Shown here one piece after another: positions 47,378 through 54,545 of a stretch of DNA of 64,000 nucleotides. The stretch is from contig CAVTOO010000002.1 of assembly GCA_963736355.1 (NCBI GenBank), forward strand, positions 755,448-819,447, in the 5' to 3' direction. The notes below the pieces were generated by a model that saw only the letters and a program-made list of their open reading frames with translations, ran no database searches and was not told the origin of the DNA. Each line of letters opens with the position of its first letter. Within the stretch, counting starts at the first letter, position 1. The position numbers and the translations under genes were made by a program. This DNA is from CAVTOO01 sp963736355 (GTDB taxonomy: Bacteria > Pseudomonadota > Alphaproteobacteria > Rhizobiales > Xanthobacteraceae).

Positions 47378-47480
47378 CTCCTCATGGTGAGGAGCCGCGG
47401 AACGGCGTCTCGAACCATGAGATCCGAAAAGTTCAGGCTCATCCTTCGAGACGCCGCTTCGCAGCTCCGTAGGATGAGGA
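47378..47480. repeat. Inverted palindrome pair upstream of amtB2
   Basis: The left unit (47378-47420) runs from CTCCTCATGGTGAGGAGCC to GTCTCGAACCATGAG. The right unit (about 47438-47480) runs from CTCATCCTTCGAGACGCC to CGTAGGATGAGGA. It sits between glnK2 and amtB2, inside what would otherwise be one operon, so it may alter read-through from glnK2 into amtB2. Confidence 0.75.
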
Positions 47481-47484
47481 ATCG

Positions 47485-47823
47485 TTACAGCGCGTCGCTG
47501 TCGGTTTCGCCGGTGCGGATGCGCAGCGCGTGATCGATCGGGCAAACAAAAATCTTGCCATCGCCGATCTGTCCGGTGCGTGCCGCATTGGTGATCGCCT
47601 CGACCGCCTTGTCGGCGAGCGCGGTCGAAACCGCGATCTCCATGCGCAGCTTGGGCAGGAAGTTCACGACGTATTCGGCGCCGCGGTAGATCTCGGTATG
47701 GCCCTTCTGGCGGCCATAGCCCTTGACCTCGGTGACCGTCATGCCGTGAACGCCGATGGCGGTCAGGGCCTGCCGGACTTCGTCCAGTTTGAATGGCTTG
47801 ATGATCGCGATGATCAGTTTCAT
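47485..47823 (-). CDS. glnK: Nitrogen regulatory protein P-II (copy 2)
   Basis: A second 112-residue P-II protein, starting MKLIIAIIKPFKLDEV, with the T-loop YGRQKGHTEIYRGAEY, Tyr51, TGQIGDGKIFVCPID and a C-terminal IRTGETDSDAL. It is about three-quarters identical to copy 1 by eye and shares its whole T-loop. It is paired with amtB2 downstream. Whether it is GlnK or GlnB in function cannot be told, but the amtB neighbour favours GlnK. Confidence 0.93.
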   Translation of the reverse strand: MKLIIAIIKPFKLDEVRQALTAIGVHGMTVTEVKGYGRQKGHTEIYRGAEYVVNFLPKLRMEIAVSTALADKAVEAITNAARTGQIGDGKIFVCPIDHALRIRTGETDSDAL

Positions 47824-47869
47824 GCAGGTCCCGTCATGCTGTGAGGAAAGGCCCTTTGGGGGCCGGAAA

Positions 47870-47909
47870 AGCTCGTGCGCCTATTATATGGACACAATGC
47901 CCACGAGCT
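47870..47909 (-). promoter_or_regulatory. Possible promoter and inverted repeat upstream of glnK2
   Basis: On the minus strand a TATAAT hexamer occurs at 47883-47888, between the arms of an inverted repeat AGCTCGTG (47870-47877) and CACGAGCT (47902-47909). No good -35 box is at the right spacing, which would fit an activated promoter or a repressor site. No sigma54 motif was found here, unlike copy 1. Confidence 0.35.
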
Positions 47910-47978
47910 AGGCCCAATCACAGCCTGCGATCTGATCTGTCCGCAAAAAACAGAGGCACAATGCCGCGCTCCGGCGGA

Positions 47979-48839
47979 TCAGGTGCCTCGGCGGCGGCGC
48001 AACATTCCCTCTTGCGCCACGGAGGCCAGAAGGCGGCCGTCGCGGGAGAACATCAGCCCCCGGGCCAACCCCCGGCCGCCGCCCATGGTGGGGGAATCCT
48101 GATGAAACAGCACCCAGTCGTCGAGTTGCCCGTCGCGGTGAAACCACAGCGCATGATCGAGCGAGGCGGCAATGATGTCGGCGTCGAACACGCTGGCGCC
48201 GTGAGGGGCGAGCGCGGCATCGACCAGCGCCATGTCGGAGGCGTAGGCGAGCGCGAAGCGGTGGATCAGCGGATTGGCGGGCAGCTTGAACTTGAATCGG
48301 AACCAGACATCGATCGGCCCGTCATTGGCGCGGCCGAGAAACCGGTCGAGATTGGTGTGACGCAGTTCAACCGGCCGCTCGCGCTCGATGAAGCGCATCA
48401 GCGACGCGGGCAGCTTGTCGCCGAACTTGGCCTTGAGCGATTCGGGATCGTCGAGCGTTTCGGGTGCGGGGACCTGCGGCATCGGCATCTGGTGCGTGAA
48501 GCCGTCTTCCTCAGCCTGGAACGAGACGATGGTGGAATAGATCACCTGTCCGTTCTGCTGCGCGGTGACGCGGCGCGTCGAGAAGCTGTTGCCGTCGCGC
48601 AGCCGTTCGACGTCGTAAATGATCGGCTGGTCGATCTCGCCGCCGAGAATGAAATAGGCGTGCAACGAATGCGGCAGACGTCCCTCGACGGTGCGGCTCG
48701 CCGCGATCAGTGTCTGTGCGATGACCTGTCCGCCGAACACCCGGCGTCCGCCGATCTGCGGCGCAGGCGAGCGGAACCGGTTGTCGTCAAGACGCTCGAG
48801 ATCGAACAGGGTGGCGGCGTTCGGAATGGCGGCAGCCAT
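47979..48839 (-). CDS. tesB: Acyl-CoA thioesterase II
   Basis: TesB hydrolyses medium- and long-chain acyl-CoA to fatty acid and CoA in the cytoplasm. The 286-residue double hotdog protein has LERLDDNRFRSPAP, GRRVFGGQVIAQTLIAASRT, LHAYFILGGEID, STRRVTAQQNGQVIYSTIVSF, LDHALWFHRDGQLDDWVLFH and a terminal MGGGRGLARGLMFSRDGRLL with LASVAQEGMLR. These hold the Asp, Thr and Gln catalytic positions in the family. It is intact and divergent from the hydroxylase gene. Confidence 0.94.
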   Translation of the reverse strand: MAAAIPNAATLFDLERLDDNRFRSPAPQIGGRRVFGGQVIAQTLIAASRTVEGRLPHSLHAYFILGGEIDQPIIYDVERLRDGNSFSTRRVTAQQNGQVIYSTIVSFQAEEDGFTHQMPMPQVPAPETLDDPESLKAKFGDKLPASLMRFIERERPVELRHTNLDRFLGRANDGPIDVWFRFKFKLPANPLIHRFALAYASDMALVDAALAPHGASVFDADIIAASLDHALWFHRDGQLDDWVLFHQDSPTMGGGRGLARGLMFSRDGRLLASVAQEGMLRRRRGT

Positions 48840-48964
48840 GCGGCGGCTCCGGCGAATATGACGTTAATCAATGTCCTTTCCAGCGCGCCGTGGTCCTTGA
48901 GTCAAGGTTTCCGCCGCCGGTTGTGCCTGATAGACTGCGGGCGAGAACCCATCACAGGACCATC

Positions 48965-50185
48965 ATGCGCGAACCACTTCGCATCGTTATCGGCGGCGGC
49001 GCCTTTGTCGGGTTGACGCTTGCGCTCGCGCTGCGTCAGGCGCTGGGCGAAGGGTGCGAAGTCATCGTCGCCGACCCGGCGCTGGCGACCCGTCCGAGCC
49101 GCGATCCGCGGGCGTCGGCCATCATTGCCGGCTGCCGCCGCCTGTTCGATGCGCTCGGCGTGTGGGATCGCGTTGCCGGCGGCGCCCAGCCGATCACCGA
49201 CATGGTCGTGACCAACTCGGCGCTGGAAGATGCGACGCGGCCGACCTTCCTCACTTTCGGCGGCGAGGTCGAACCGGGTTTGCCGTTCGCGCATATGGTG
49301 GAAAACCGCCATCTGATCGACGCGCTTTATGATCGTGCGCAGGCGGAGGGCGTCAGTCTGCGTCCGCTCGCCGTGACCGACTTTGTTTCGCGCAGCGACG
49401 GCATCACGGTGACATTCGCCGACGGCACGACCGAGGGCGCAAGTCTGCTCGTCGCCGCCGACGGCGCGAAGTCGGCATTGCGTCAGCGCGCCGGTATTGC
49501 CGTGCATGGCTGGGAGTTCGACCAGTCCGGCATTGTCGTCACCGTCGAGCATGAACGCGATCATGGCGGCCGCGCCGAAGAACATTTTCTGCCGGCGGGT
49601 CCGTTCGCGATCCTGCCGCTCACGGGCAAGCGTGCGTCGCTGGTGTGGACGGAGACGCGCAAGGATGCCGAGCGCATCGTCGCGCTTCCCGACGACGAAT
49701 TTCACGCCGAGCTTGAGAAGCGCTTCGGTTTGCATCTGGGCGAAGTGCGCGCTGTGGGTCAGCGCCGCGCATTCCCGCTCGGATATTTTGTCGCGCGCTC
49801 GTTCATCGCGCCGCGTCTGGCGCTGGTCGGCGATGCCGCGCATGTCATTCATCCCATCGCCGGGCAGGGATTGAATCTCGGCCTGAAGGATGTCGCCGCA
49901 CTCGCCGAAGTCATCGTCGATGCCGCGCGGCTCGGCCAGGATCCAGGCCAGGCCGATGTGCTGACGCGCTATCAGGTGTGGCGCCGCTTCGACACGATGG
50001 CGATGGGCGTTGCGACCAACGGATTGAACGTGCTGTTCTCGAACCGCTCGACACTGCTGCGCGGCATCCGCGACATCGGGCTCGGTCTTGTCGATCGCAT
50101 CGCGCCGCTGAAAAGCGTGCTGATCCGGCAGGCCGCTGGATTGGGCGGCGAGGTGCCGCGGCTTCTGCGGGGCGAGGGATTATAG
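48965..50185 (+). CDS. UbiH/UbiF-family FAD-dependent hydroxylase
   Basis: A class A flavin monooxygenase of 406 residues, probably acting in ubiquinone ring hydroxylation. It starts MREPLRIVIGGGAFVGLTLA. The Rossmann motif reads GGGAFVG, so the middle Gly of GxGxxG is displaced or replaced by Ala. It keeps the DG motif region (LLVAADGAKSALRQRAGI), the FAD GD motif (LALVGDAAHVIHPIAGQG) and NLGLKDVAALAEVI. The ring position acted on cannot be assigned. The ATG at 48965 is chosen because the upstream residues are unlike the family. Confidence 0.88.
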   Translation: MREPLRIVIGGGAFVGLTLALALRQALGEGCEVIVADPALATRPSRDPRASAIIAGCRRLFDALGVWDRVAGGAQPITDMVVTNSALEDATRPTFLTFGGEVEPGLPFAHMVENRHLIDALYDRAQAEGVSLRPLAVTDFVSRSDGITVTFADGTTEGASLLVAADGAKSALRQRAGIAVHGWEFDQSGIVVTVEHERDHGGRAEEHFLPAGPFAILPLTGKRASLVWTETRKDAERIVALPDDEFHAELEKRFGLHLGEVRAVGQRRAFPLGYFVARSFIAPRLALVGDAAHVIHPIAGQGLNLGLKDVAALAEVIVDAARLGQDPGQADVLTRYQVWRRFDTMAMGVATNGLNVLFSNRSTLLRGIRDIGLGLVDRIAPLKSVLIRQAAGLGGEVPRLLRGEGL

Positions 50186-50225
50186 GCAGCAGGATTCTCT
50201 GCCGCCTTGTCTTGTTTGGATTGGC

Positions 50226-50417
50226 TCAATCCAGCTTGCGGGCTTCCTCGGGCAGCATGATCGGAATGCCGTCACGGATCGGATAGGCGAGCTTCGCTTT
50301 GCGCGACACCAGTTCCTGCTGCGCGGCGTCGAACTCCAGCGGTCCCTTGGTCACCGGGCACACCAGGATTTCAAGCAGCTTGGGATCGACGGCGGTTTGC
50401 GCAATCTCGGATGTCAT
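50226..50417 (-). CDS. Trm112-like (UPF0434/YcaR) zinc-finger-like small protein
   Basis: A 63-residue protein with VDPKLLEILVCPVTKGPLEF and a terminal AYPIRDGIPIMLPEEARKL, the standard UPF0434/YcaR pattern. The family is related to Trm112, an activator of methyltransferases in eukaryotes and archaea. In bacteria its role is uncertain. Only one Cys of the usual pair is present, as in most members. It converges with the UbiH-like gene. Confidence 0.9.
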   Translation of the reverse strand: MTSEIAQTAVDPKLLEILVCPVTKGPLEFDAAQQELVSRKAKLAYPIRDGIPIMLPEEARKLD

Positions 50418-50448
50418 GGTGTCTCCGTAAGGCCTTGGAAATTGGGGC

Positions 50449-50730
50449 CTAGTAGCTGCGGCCCTTGCTCATGATACACGCATTCTGCATGCTCGCGTGG
50501 AGTTCCAGATCCATCTCGACATATTTTGCGCCGTAGCGCGGACCGGGCTTGGCGTATTTCCGGAACACCAGCGCATTGCAGACTTCAGCCAGCTTGATGG
50601 GGTCCCTGATAATCGCCTCGCGGGCGGACTGCTTGGCCCTCTCCGACTTCGTCCCCTGAGCCTGCACAGGTCCGGCCAGCAAAGCGGTGATGACACTCGT
50701 CCATAAAACGGCGATTGCGAAATTGCGCAT
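50449..50730 (-). CDS. Small exported protein with a Cys-(33)-Cys motif, unknown function
   Basis: The 93-residue protein starts MRNFAIAVLWTSVITALLAG (signal peptide, likely cut after VQAQ). AGAGAGAC stands before the ATG. Its mature part has one unit of a motif that also occurs twice in the next gene: L-A-E-V-C51-N, VFRK, PGP, MD, His and C85-I-M-S-K-G-R-S-Y. The two Cys are exactly 34 positions apart, as in both other copies, so a periplasmic disulphide is plausible. I recognise no named family. The frame also permits an upstream start at 50766, but the signal peptide favours 50730. Confidence 0.75.
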   Translation of the reverse strand: MRNFAIAVLWTSVITALLAGPVQAQGTKSERAKQSAREAIIRDPIKLAEVCNALVFRKYAKPGPRYGAKYVEMDLELHASMQNACIMSKGRSY

Positions 50731-50806
50731 GGGGCGTCTCTCTGAAATAAATTCGTGAATCGACAAGGCGGGATGAATCGAAAAGGTGGCGGCTCTGGGG
50801 AAAGCC

Positions 50807-51445
50807 CTAGTAATCGCGGCCTTTGCTCAGGATGCACACATTGTGCATGCGCGCATGGAGCTCCTGGTCCATCAAGACCGTGCGGGGGCCGTAAAGCGTA
50901 TTGGGCCGGCCATATTTGCGGAACACCGCTGCGTTACATAGCTCGGCCAGCCTGTTCGCATTGCTCGGGATGGCCTCGGCGCGCCGCGATCGTTGCGTTA
51001 TGTCGTCTGGTGCCGGAACCGGCTCGACGCGGGCGGCGGGTCTCGCGGGCTTCGCTTCAGGAACGGGCTTCACTTCAGGAAGGAGTTTGACTTCGGGCGC
51101 CGGAATCGGCGTTTCGGTGCGCAGCGTGGCATGTCGCAAGCCGCGTATGTCGTTCGGATTGCCGTAGCCTTCGCCCTTGGTCTGGATGCAGTGACTATGC
51201 TCGCGCAAATGTGTGTCGGGATCCATCTCAAGGGCGGTGCCGGCCCATCGCGGTCCGGGCGCTCCGAATTTCCGGAACACCAGCACGTTGCAGACTTCCA
51301 CCAGGTCTTTCGGATTTCTGATGGTCAGGTCGCGCAACATCGGCCGGTTCATGTCCGTCATCAGGCGCTGTGCGCTGGCGGGCTGGATCAGTCCGGCCAT
51401 GATTGCGGCCGTCAATAAAACAAGCGCAGAAAAACCACGCATCAT
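50807..51445 (-). CDS. Exported protein with two copies of the same Cys-(33)-Cys motif, unknown function
   Basis: This 212-residue protein starts MMRGFSALVLLTAAIMAGLI (signal peptide ending near PASAQ), with GAGGGGAC upstream. Copy A spans C52 to C86 and copy B C170 to C204. Each has C-N-x-x-V-F-R-K, then P at +11, M-D at +22/+23, H at +27 and C at +34, followed by I-x-(S/T)-K-G. A Pro/Val/Lys-rich linker (about residues 110-148, EVKLLPEVKPVPEAKP) joins the copies. The downstream gene encodes one more copy, so the pair arose by duplication. The function is unknown. Confidence 0.75.
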   Translation of the reverse strand: MMRGFSALVLLTAAIMAGLIQPASAQRLMTDMNRPMLRDLTIRNPKDLVEVCNVLVFRKFGAPGPRWAGTALEMDPDTHLREHSHCIQTKGEGYGNPNDIRGLRHATLRTETPIPAPEVKLLPEVKPVPEAKPARPAARVEPVPAPDDITQRSRRAEAIPSNANRLAELCNAAVFRKYGRPNTLYGPRTVLMDQELHARMHNVCILSKGRDY

Positions 51446-51514
51446 CGTCCCCTCTGGAAATCGCGACGTGATCAAACGGGGGCGAGATTAACCGGAAAGT
51501 TCCATCGGAGGCAA

Positions 51515-52186
51515 TTACTGCAGCGAGGTGTCGCCGGGGGTTTTGCCTTTGGCCAGCTCCATTTCGGTCACCGTGACCAGGATCTCGGCCCGGCGGCGCA
51601 GGTCGGGGGCCTCGAGCAGGGCCTGCTTTTCGGCGGCGCCGAAGGGCGACATCATCGCCAGCGCATTGACCAGCGCTTCGTTGGGCGCATTCTCGATCCC
51701 CTTCCAGTCGGCCTGCAGATCATTGGCCTTCAGGAAGGCGGTCAGCGCCTTCAGCAGCGATCCGCGATCGACTTCGTCTTCGCCCTTGCGCGCCTCGAAG
51801 TCGTCGGCGAACGGCGCGAATGTGACCTGGCATTGCCGGAATGGCGTATCGACCGTCAATTCCTCGACGATACGAAAGCGCGCGATGCCGGTCAGTTCGA
51901 TGAGATAGCGGCCGTCGCCGGATTCGGACAGCTGGGTGATGCGGCCGACACAGCCGACGCGAAACAATGTCGGCGGTTCGTCGTCGCCGCTATGGACGGC
52001 ATCGGGCTGGATCATGCCGATGAGGCGTGCGCCACGCAGGCTCGCGTCGATCATGGCCAGATAGCGCGGCTCGAAAATATTGAGCGGCATCTGTCCGCGC
52101 GGCAGCAGCAGCGCGCCGGCCAGCGGAAACACCGGGATGATGTCGGGAAGATCGGCGGGTCCGCGATAGACGGCATTCATCGGCAT
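51515..52186 (-). CDS. LON substrate-binding-domain protein (no protease domain)
   Basis: This 223-residue protein is a stand-alone LON N-terminal domain. It has DIIPVFPLAGALLLPRGQMP, LNIFEPRYLAMIDASLRG, LIGMIQPD, FRVGCVGRITQLSESGDGRY and FRIVEELTV. The helical half includes NEALVNALAMMSPFGAAEKQ. It has no AAA+ or Ser-Lys protease domain. It lies downstream of the CnoX-like gene on the same strand, a pairing often seen in Hyphomicrobiales, suggesting a protein quality-control role. The precise role is unknown. Confidence 0.92.
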   Translation of the reverse strand: MPMNAVYRGPADLPDIIPVFPLAGALLLPRGQMPLNIFEPRYLAMIDASLRGARLIGMIQPDAVHSGDDEPPTLFRVGCVGRITQLSESGDGRYLIELTGIARFRIVEELTVDTPFRQCQVTFAPFADDFEARKGEDEVDRGSLLKALTAFLKANDLQADWKGIENAPNEALVNALAMMSPFGAAEKQALLEAPDLRRRAEILVTVTEMELAKGKTPGDTSLQ

Positions 52187-52237
52187 TGCGACACCTTCAC
52201 GATACGATCGCCCGGAGTGATCGCCGAAGACGAAGCT

Positions 52238-53156
52238 CTAGGAGAACAGGACCGACGACAACCGCTTGCGGCCATCGACGGTCGCTTCGTCGGTCGGTCC
52301 CCACGCCTCGAAGAACTGCACGAGTTGCTTGCGCGCACCGTCTTCATTCCACTTGCGATCACGCTTGACGATTTCGAGCAGATGGATTGCTGCATCGGTC
52401 CTGCGGTTCTGCGCGTTCAACGCCACCGCCAGATCGAAACGCGCCTGATGGTCTTTCGGATCCGCTTCGATCTTGCGTTCGAGTTCGGCGACCGGGCCGA
52501 CCGACGTCGCCTGACGCGCGAGCTCGAGCGCGGCGCGGGCCGCGCTCACGCGCGGGATCGTTGCGTTTTGCTTCCGGGACGACGGCGAGCGTCTGCTCGG
52601 CCTGGTCGAACTGGTCCGCCTTGATGTAGGCGCGCGCCAGGCCCGAAATCGCGCCCAGATGCTCGGGTTCGAGCGTGAGGATCTGCGAGAAGATCTGCGC
52701 CGCCGATGTCGCATCGCCTTCCTTGAGCAGCGCCTCGGCGCCAAGCAGGGCGTTGTTGATGTCGTCTTCGCCGGGCGCCTGAACACCCTTCGTGATCTTG
52801 TCGATGAACGCCGTGACCTGGCTTTCCGGCAGCGCGCCCATGAAGCCGTCGGCCGGCTGGCCGTTGACGAAGGCGATCACGGCGGGAATCGATTGAATGC
52901 CCATCTGGCCGGGAATGGCCGGATGCTCGTCGATGTTCATCTTGACGAGCTTCACCTTGCCGCGCGCGCCGCGCACGACTTTCTCAAGAATGGGGGTGAG
53001 CTGCTTGCAGGGGCCGCACCACGGCGCCCAGAAGTCGATCAGCACCGGCTGATTGCGCGACTCCTCGATCACGTCCTTCATGAACGCCTGCGTCGTGGTC
53101 TCCTTGATGAGGCCATCGGCCGCCGGTGCAGCGGTCGCGTTTTCATTTTGCAGCAT
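52238..53156 (-). CDS. CnoX/YbbN-like thioredoxin with TPR-type tail (one frameshift)
   Basis: A thioredoxin-fold chaperone-like protein. The N-terminal domain has KDVIEESRNQPVLIDFWAPW, then CGPCKQLTPILEKV (the WCGPC motif is intact, unlike E. coli CnoX) and IQSIPAVIAFVNGQPADGFM. The C-terminal part has tetratricopeptide-like helices (LLKEGDATSAAQIFSQIL, ARAYIKADQFDQAEQTLAVV). One extra C near 52562 breaks it (corrected KRNDPRVSAARAAL), with a second frame ending RKRLSSVLFS; corrected length is 305 residues. In E. coli the relative protects proteins from oxidative aggregation. The LON-domain gene follows. Confidence 0.9.
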
Positions 53157-53263
53157 CTTGAAATCCCGACATGAGCGGACACGGAAGCGACACGGGCAGG
53201 ATTGACGCCCCGCGTGCCCAATCTACCTCTTGGACGCTGAGATGGCCACTTCCGAGGTGATTT

Positions 53264-53794
53264 TCAATCGCCTGATAGGGCCAGAATGCGAGGCGAATGA
53301 CCGCTGGAGACGAGATATTTCAGCAAATCCTCGCGGCGCAGCGCCGTGGTCATGGTGTTGGTCAGCGGGTGGACGTTGATAATGTCGTATTCCATCAGCG
53401 CGGCGTCGAGAATGACGGTCACCGCGCAGCCGGTGTCGTTGATGACCGCCAGGGGCGAGACCGAACCCGGCTCAACGCCGAGATAGGTCATCAGCCGGTC
53501 CGCCGACCCGAACGACAGCCGGCCCGAGCCGATGCGCTCCGGCAGCGATTTCAGGTCGATGACGGCCTCTGCCAGCGTGGTGACGAGAAACATCGTTTCC
53601 CTGCGGTCGCGCAGGAACAGGTTTTTGGTGTGGCCGCCGGGGACCTGTGCGTGCAGGTCCCGGGATTGTTCCACGGTAAAGAGAGCCGGGTGGCTGATGG
53701 TGGGATGGCTGATCTGAAGCGCGTCGAGCGCCGCGAACAGGCTCTCGGGGGTAGCAGGCATGGGCAATCCGGTGGAATCGACGTTATTCACCAT
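53264..53794 (-). CDS. Prolyl-tRNA editing protein ProX/PrdX (YbaK family)
   Basis: A stand-alone deacylase of 176 residues, of the YbaK/ProRS-insertion fold that clears Ala-tRNA-Pro. It has HPALFTVEQSRDLHAQVPGG, HTKNLFLRDRRETMFLVTTL, LSFGSADRLMTYLGVEPGSV, SPLAVINDTGCAVTVILDA and a late NVHPLTNTMTTALRREDLLK. The GxHxKNLFL block with its Lys is diagnostic. The ORF start at 53794 (MVNNVDSTG) is used; an internal ATG after it is possible. Another free-standing editing factor (alaX) occurs elsewhere in this window. Confidence 0.9.
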   Translation of the reverse strand: MVNNVDSTGLPMPATPESLFAALDALQISHPTISHPALFTVEQSRDLHAQVPGGHTKNLFLRDRRETMFLVTTLAEAVIDLKSLPERIGSGRLSFGSADRLMTYLGVEPGSVSPLAVINDTGCAVTVILDAALMEYDIINVHPLTNTMTTALRREDLLKYLVSSGHSPRILALSGD

Positions 53795-53960
53795 GTTTCA
53801 GGAGCCTGCCGCGTAATCAAGCCGCATCCCGCCGCACATTATATGCGTGGTGTTGGTTGCATTGGCCGTCCGCTTTTGGCATAGGTTGCCCCGCCGTCGG
53901 CCGAGGCTGGTGGCGCCCGGGTACGATCCATCGTTTGTGGACTGTGCCCAACCCAAGGAT

Positions 53961-54035
<75 letters not shown>

Positions 54036-54545
54036 ATTTTCAACTTTCAGAATCCGGATCGCAGAACTGGCGTCACGGCACGAGGCCGCAAGGCGCTCGG
54101 CTGAGCGCCTGCGCCGCATTCGTGACTCCGCTATGCGGAGGCGGCGAGTGATTCGTCGCGGCACGCTGCAAATCAAACCTCGCATCACCGCGCATCACGT
54201 CGCGCGCGACCGATGCGCGAAAATTTTTTTCGGCGGTCTTGAGCGCGATGTTTTGACGTGGGCAGTTTCCCGCGCGGTGCAACCGCATCGCGTCGTTCGT
54301 TTCGCTCGGCATCGCAGTTGCGCGCGTCAATGCACGCGTTCTTCGATTCCCACACTGTGGGCCATGTTCGTCGCAACGATCATCGAAATTCATTCGCGCG
54401 AATATGCGCTGTGAATTGCGCGCACTCCACTTTTTCCCGAAACGAAAAACGCAGCGCAACGTGCCGGTATCCTTAGTGAGGCCTTAACAAATCAAATTCT
54501 ATTTTCGCTTTCATATTCACGGTTCGAACTTTTTGAAAGCGGCTC
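54036..54545. other. Intergenic region between tRNA-Gly and the chemoreceptor
   Basis: These 510 bases hold no supported gene; the open frames on both strands lack family features and good starts. There is a palindrome-rich middle part and an AT-rich last 80 bases (CAAATCAAATTCTATTTTCG), where the chemoreceptor promoter is likely. Confidence 0.5.

Noticed and set aside
54073..54459. 128-residue minus-strand frame after tRNA-Gly
   Set aside because: No recognisable domain, no convincing ribosome site, and composition unlike neighbouring genes. Left as intergenic.
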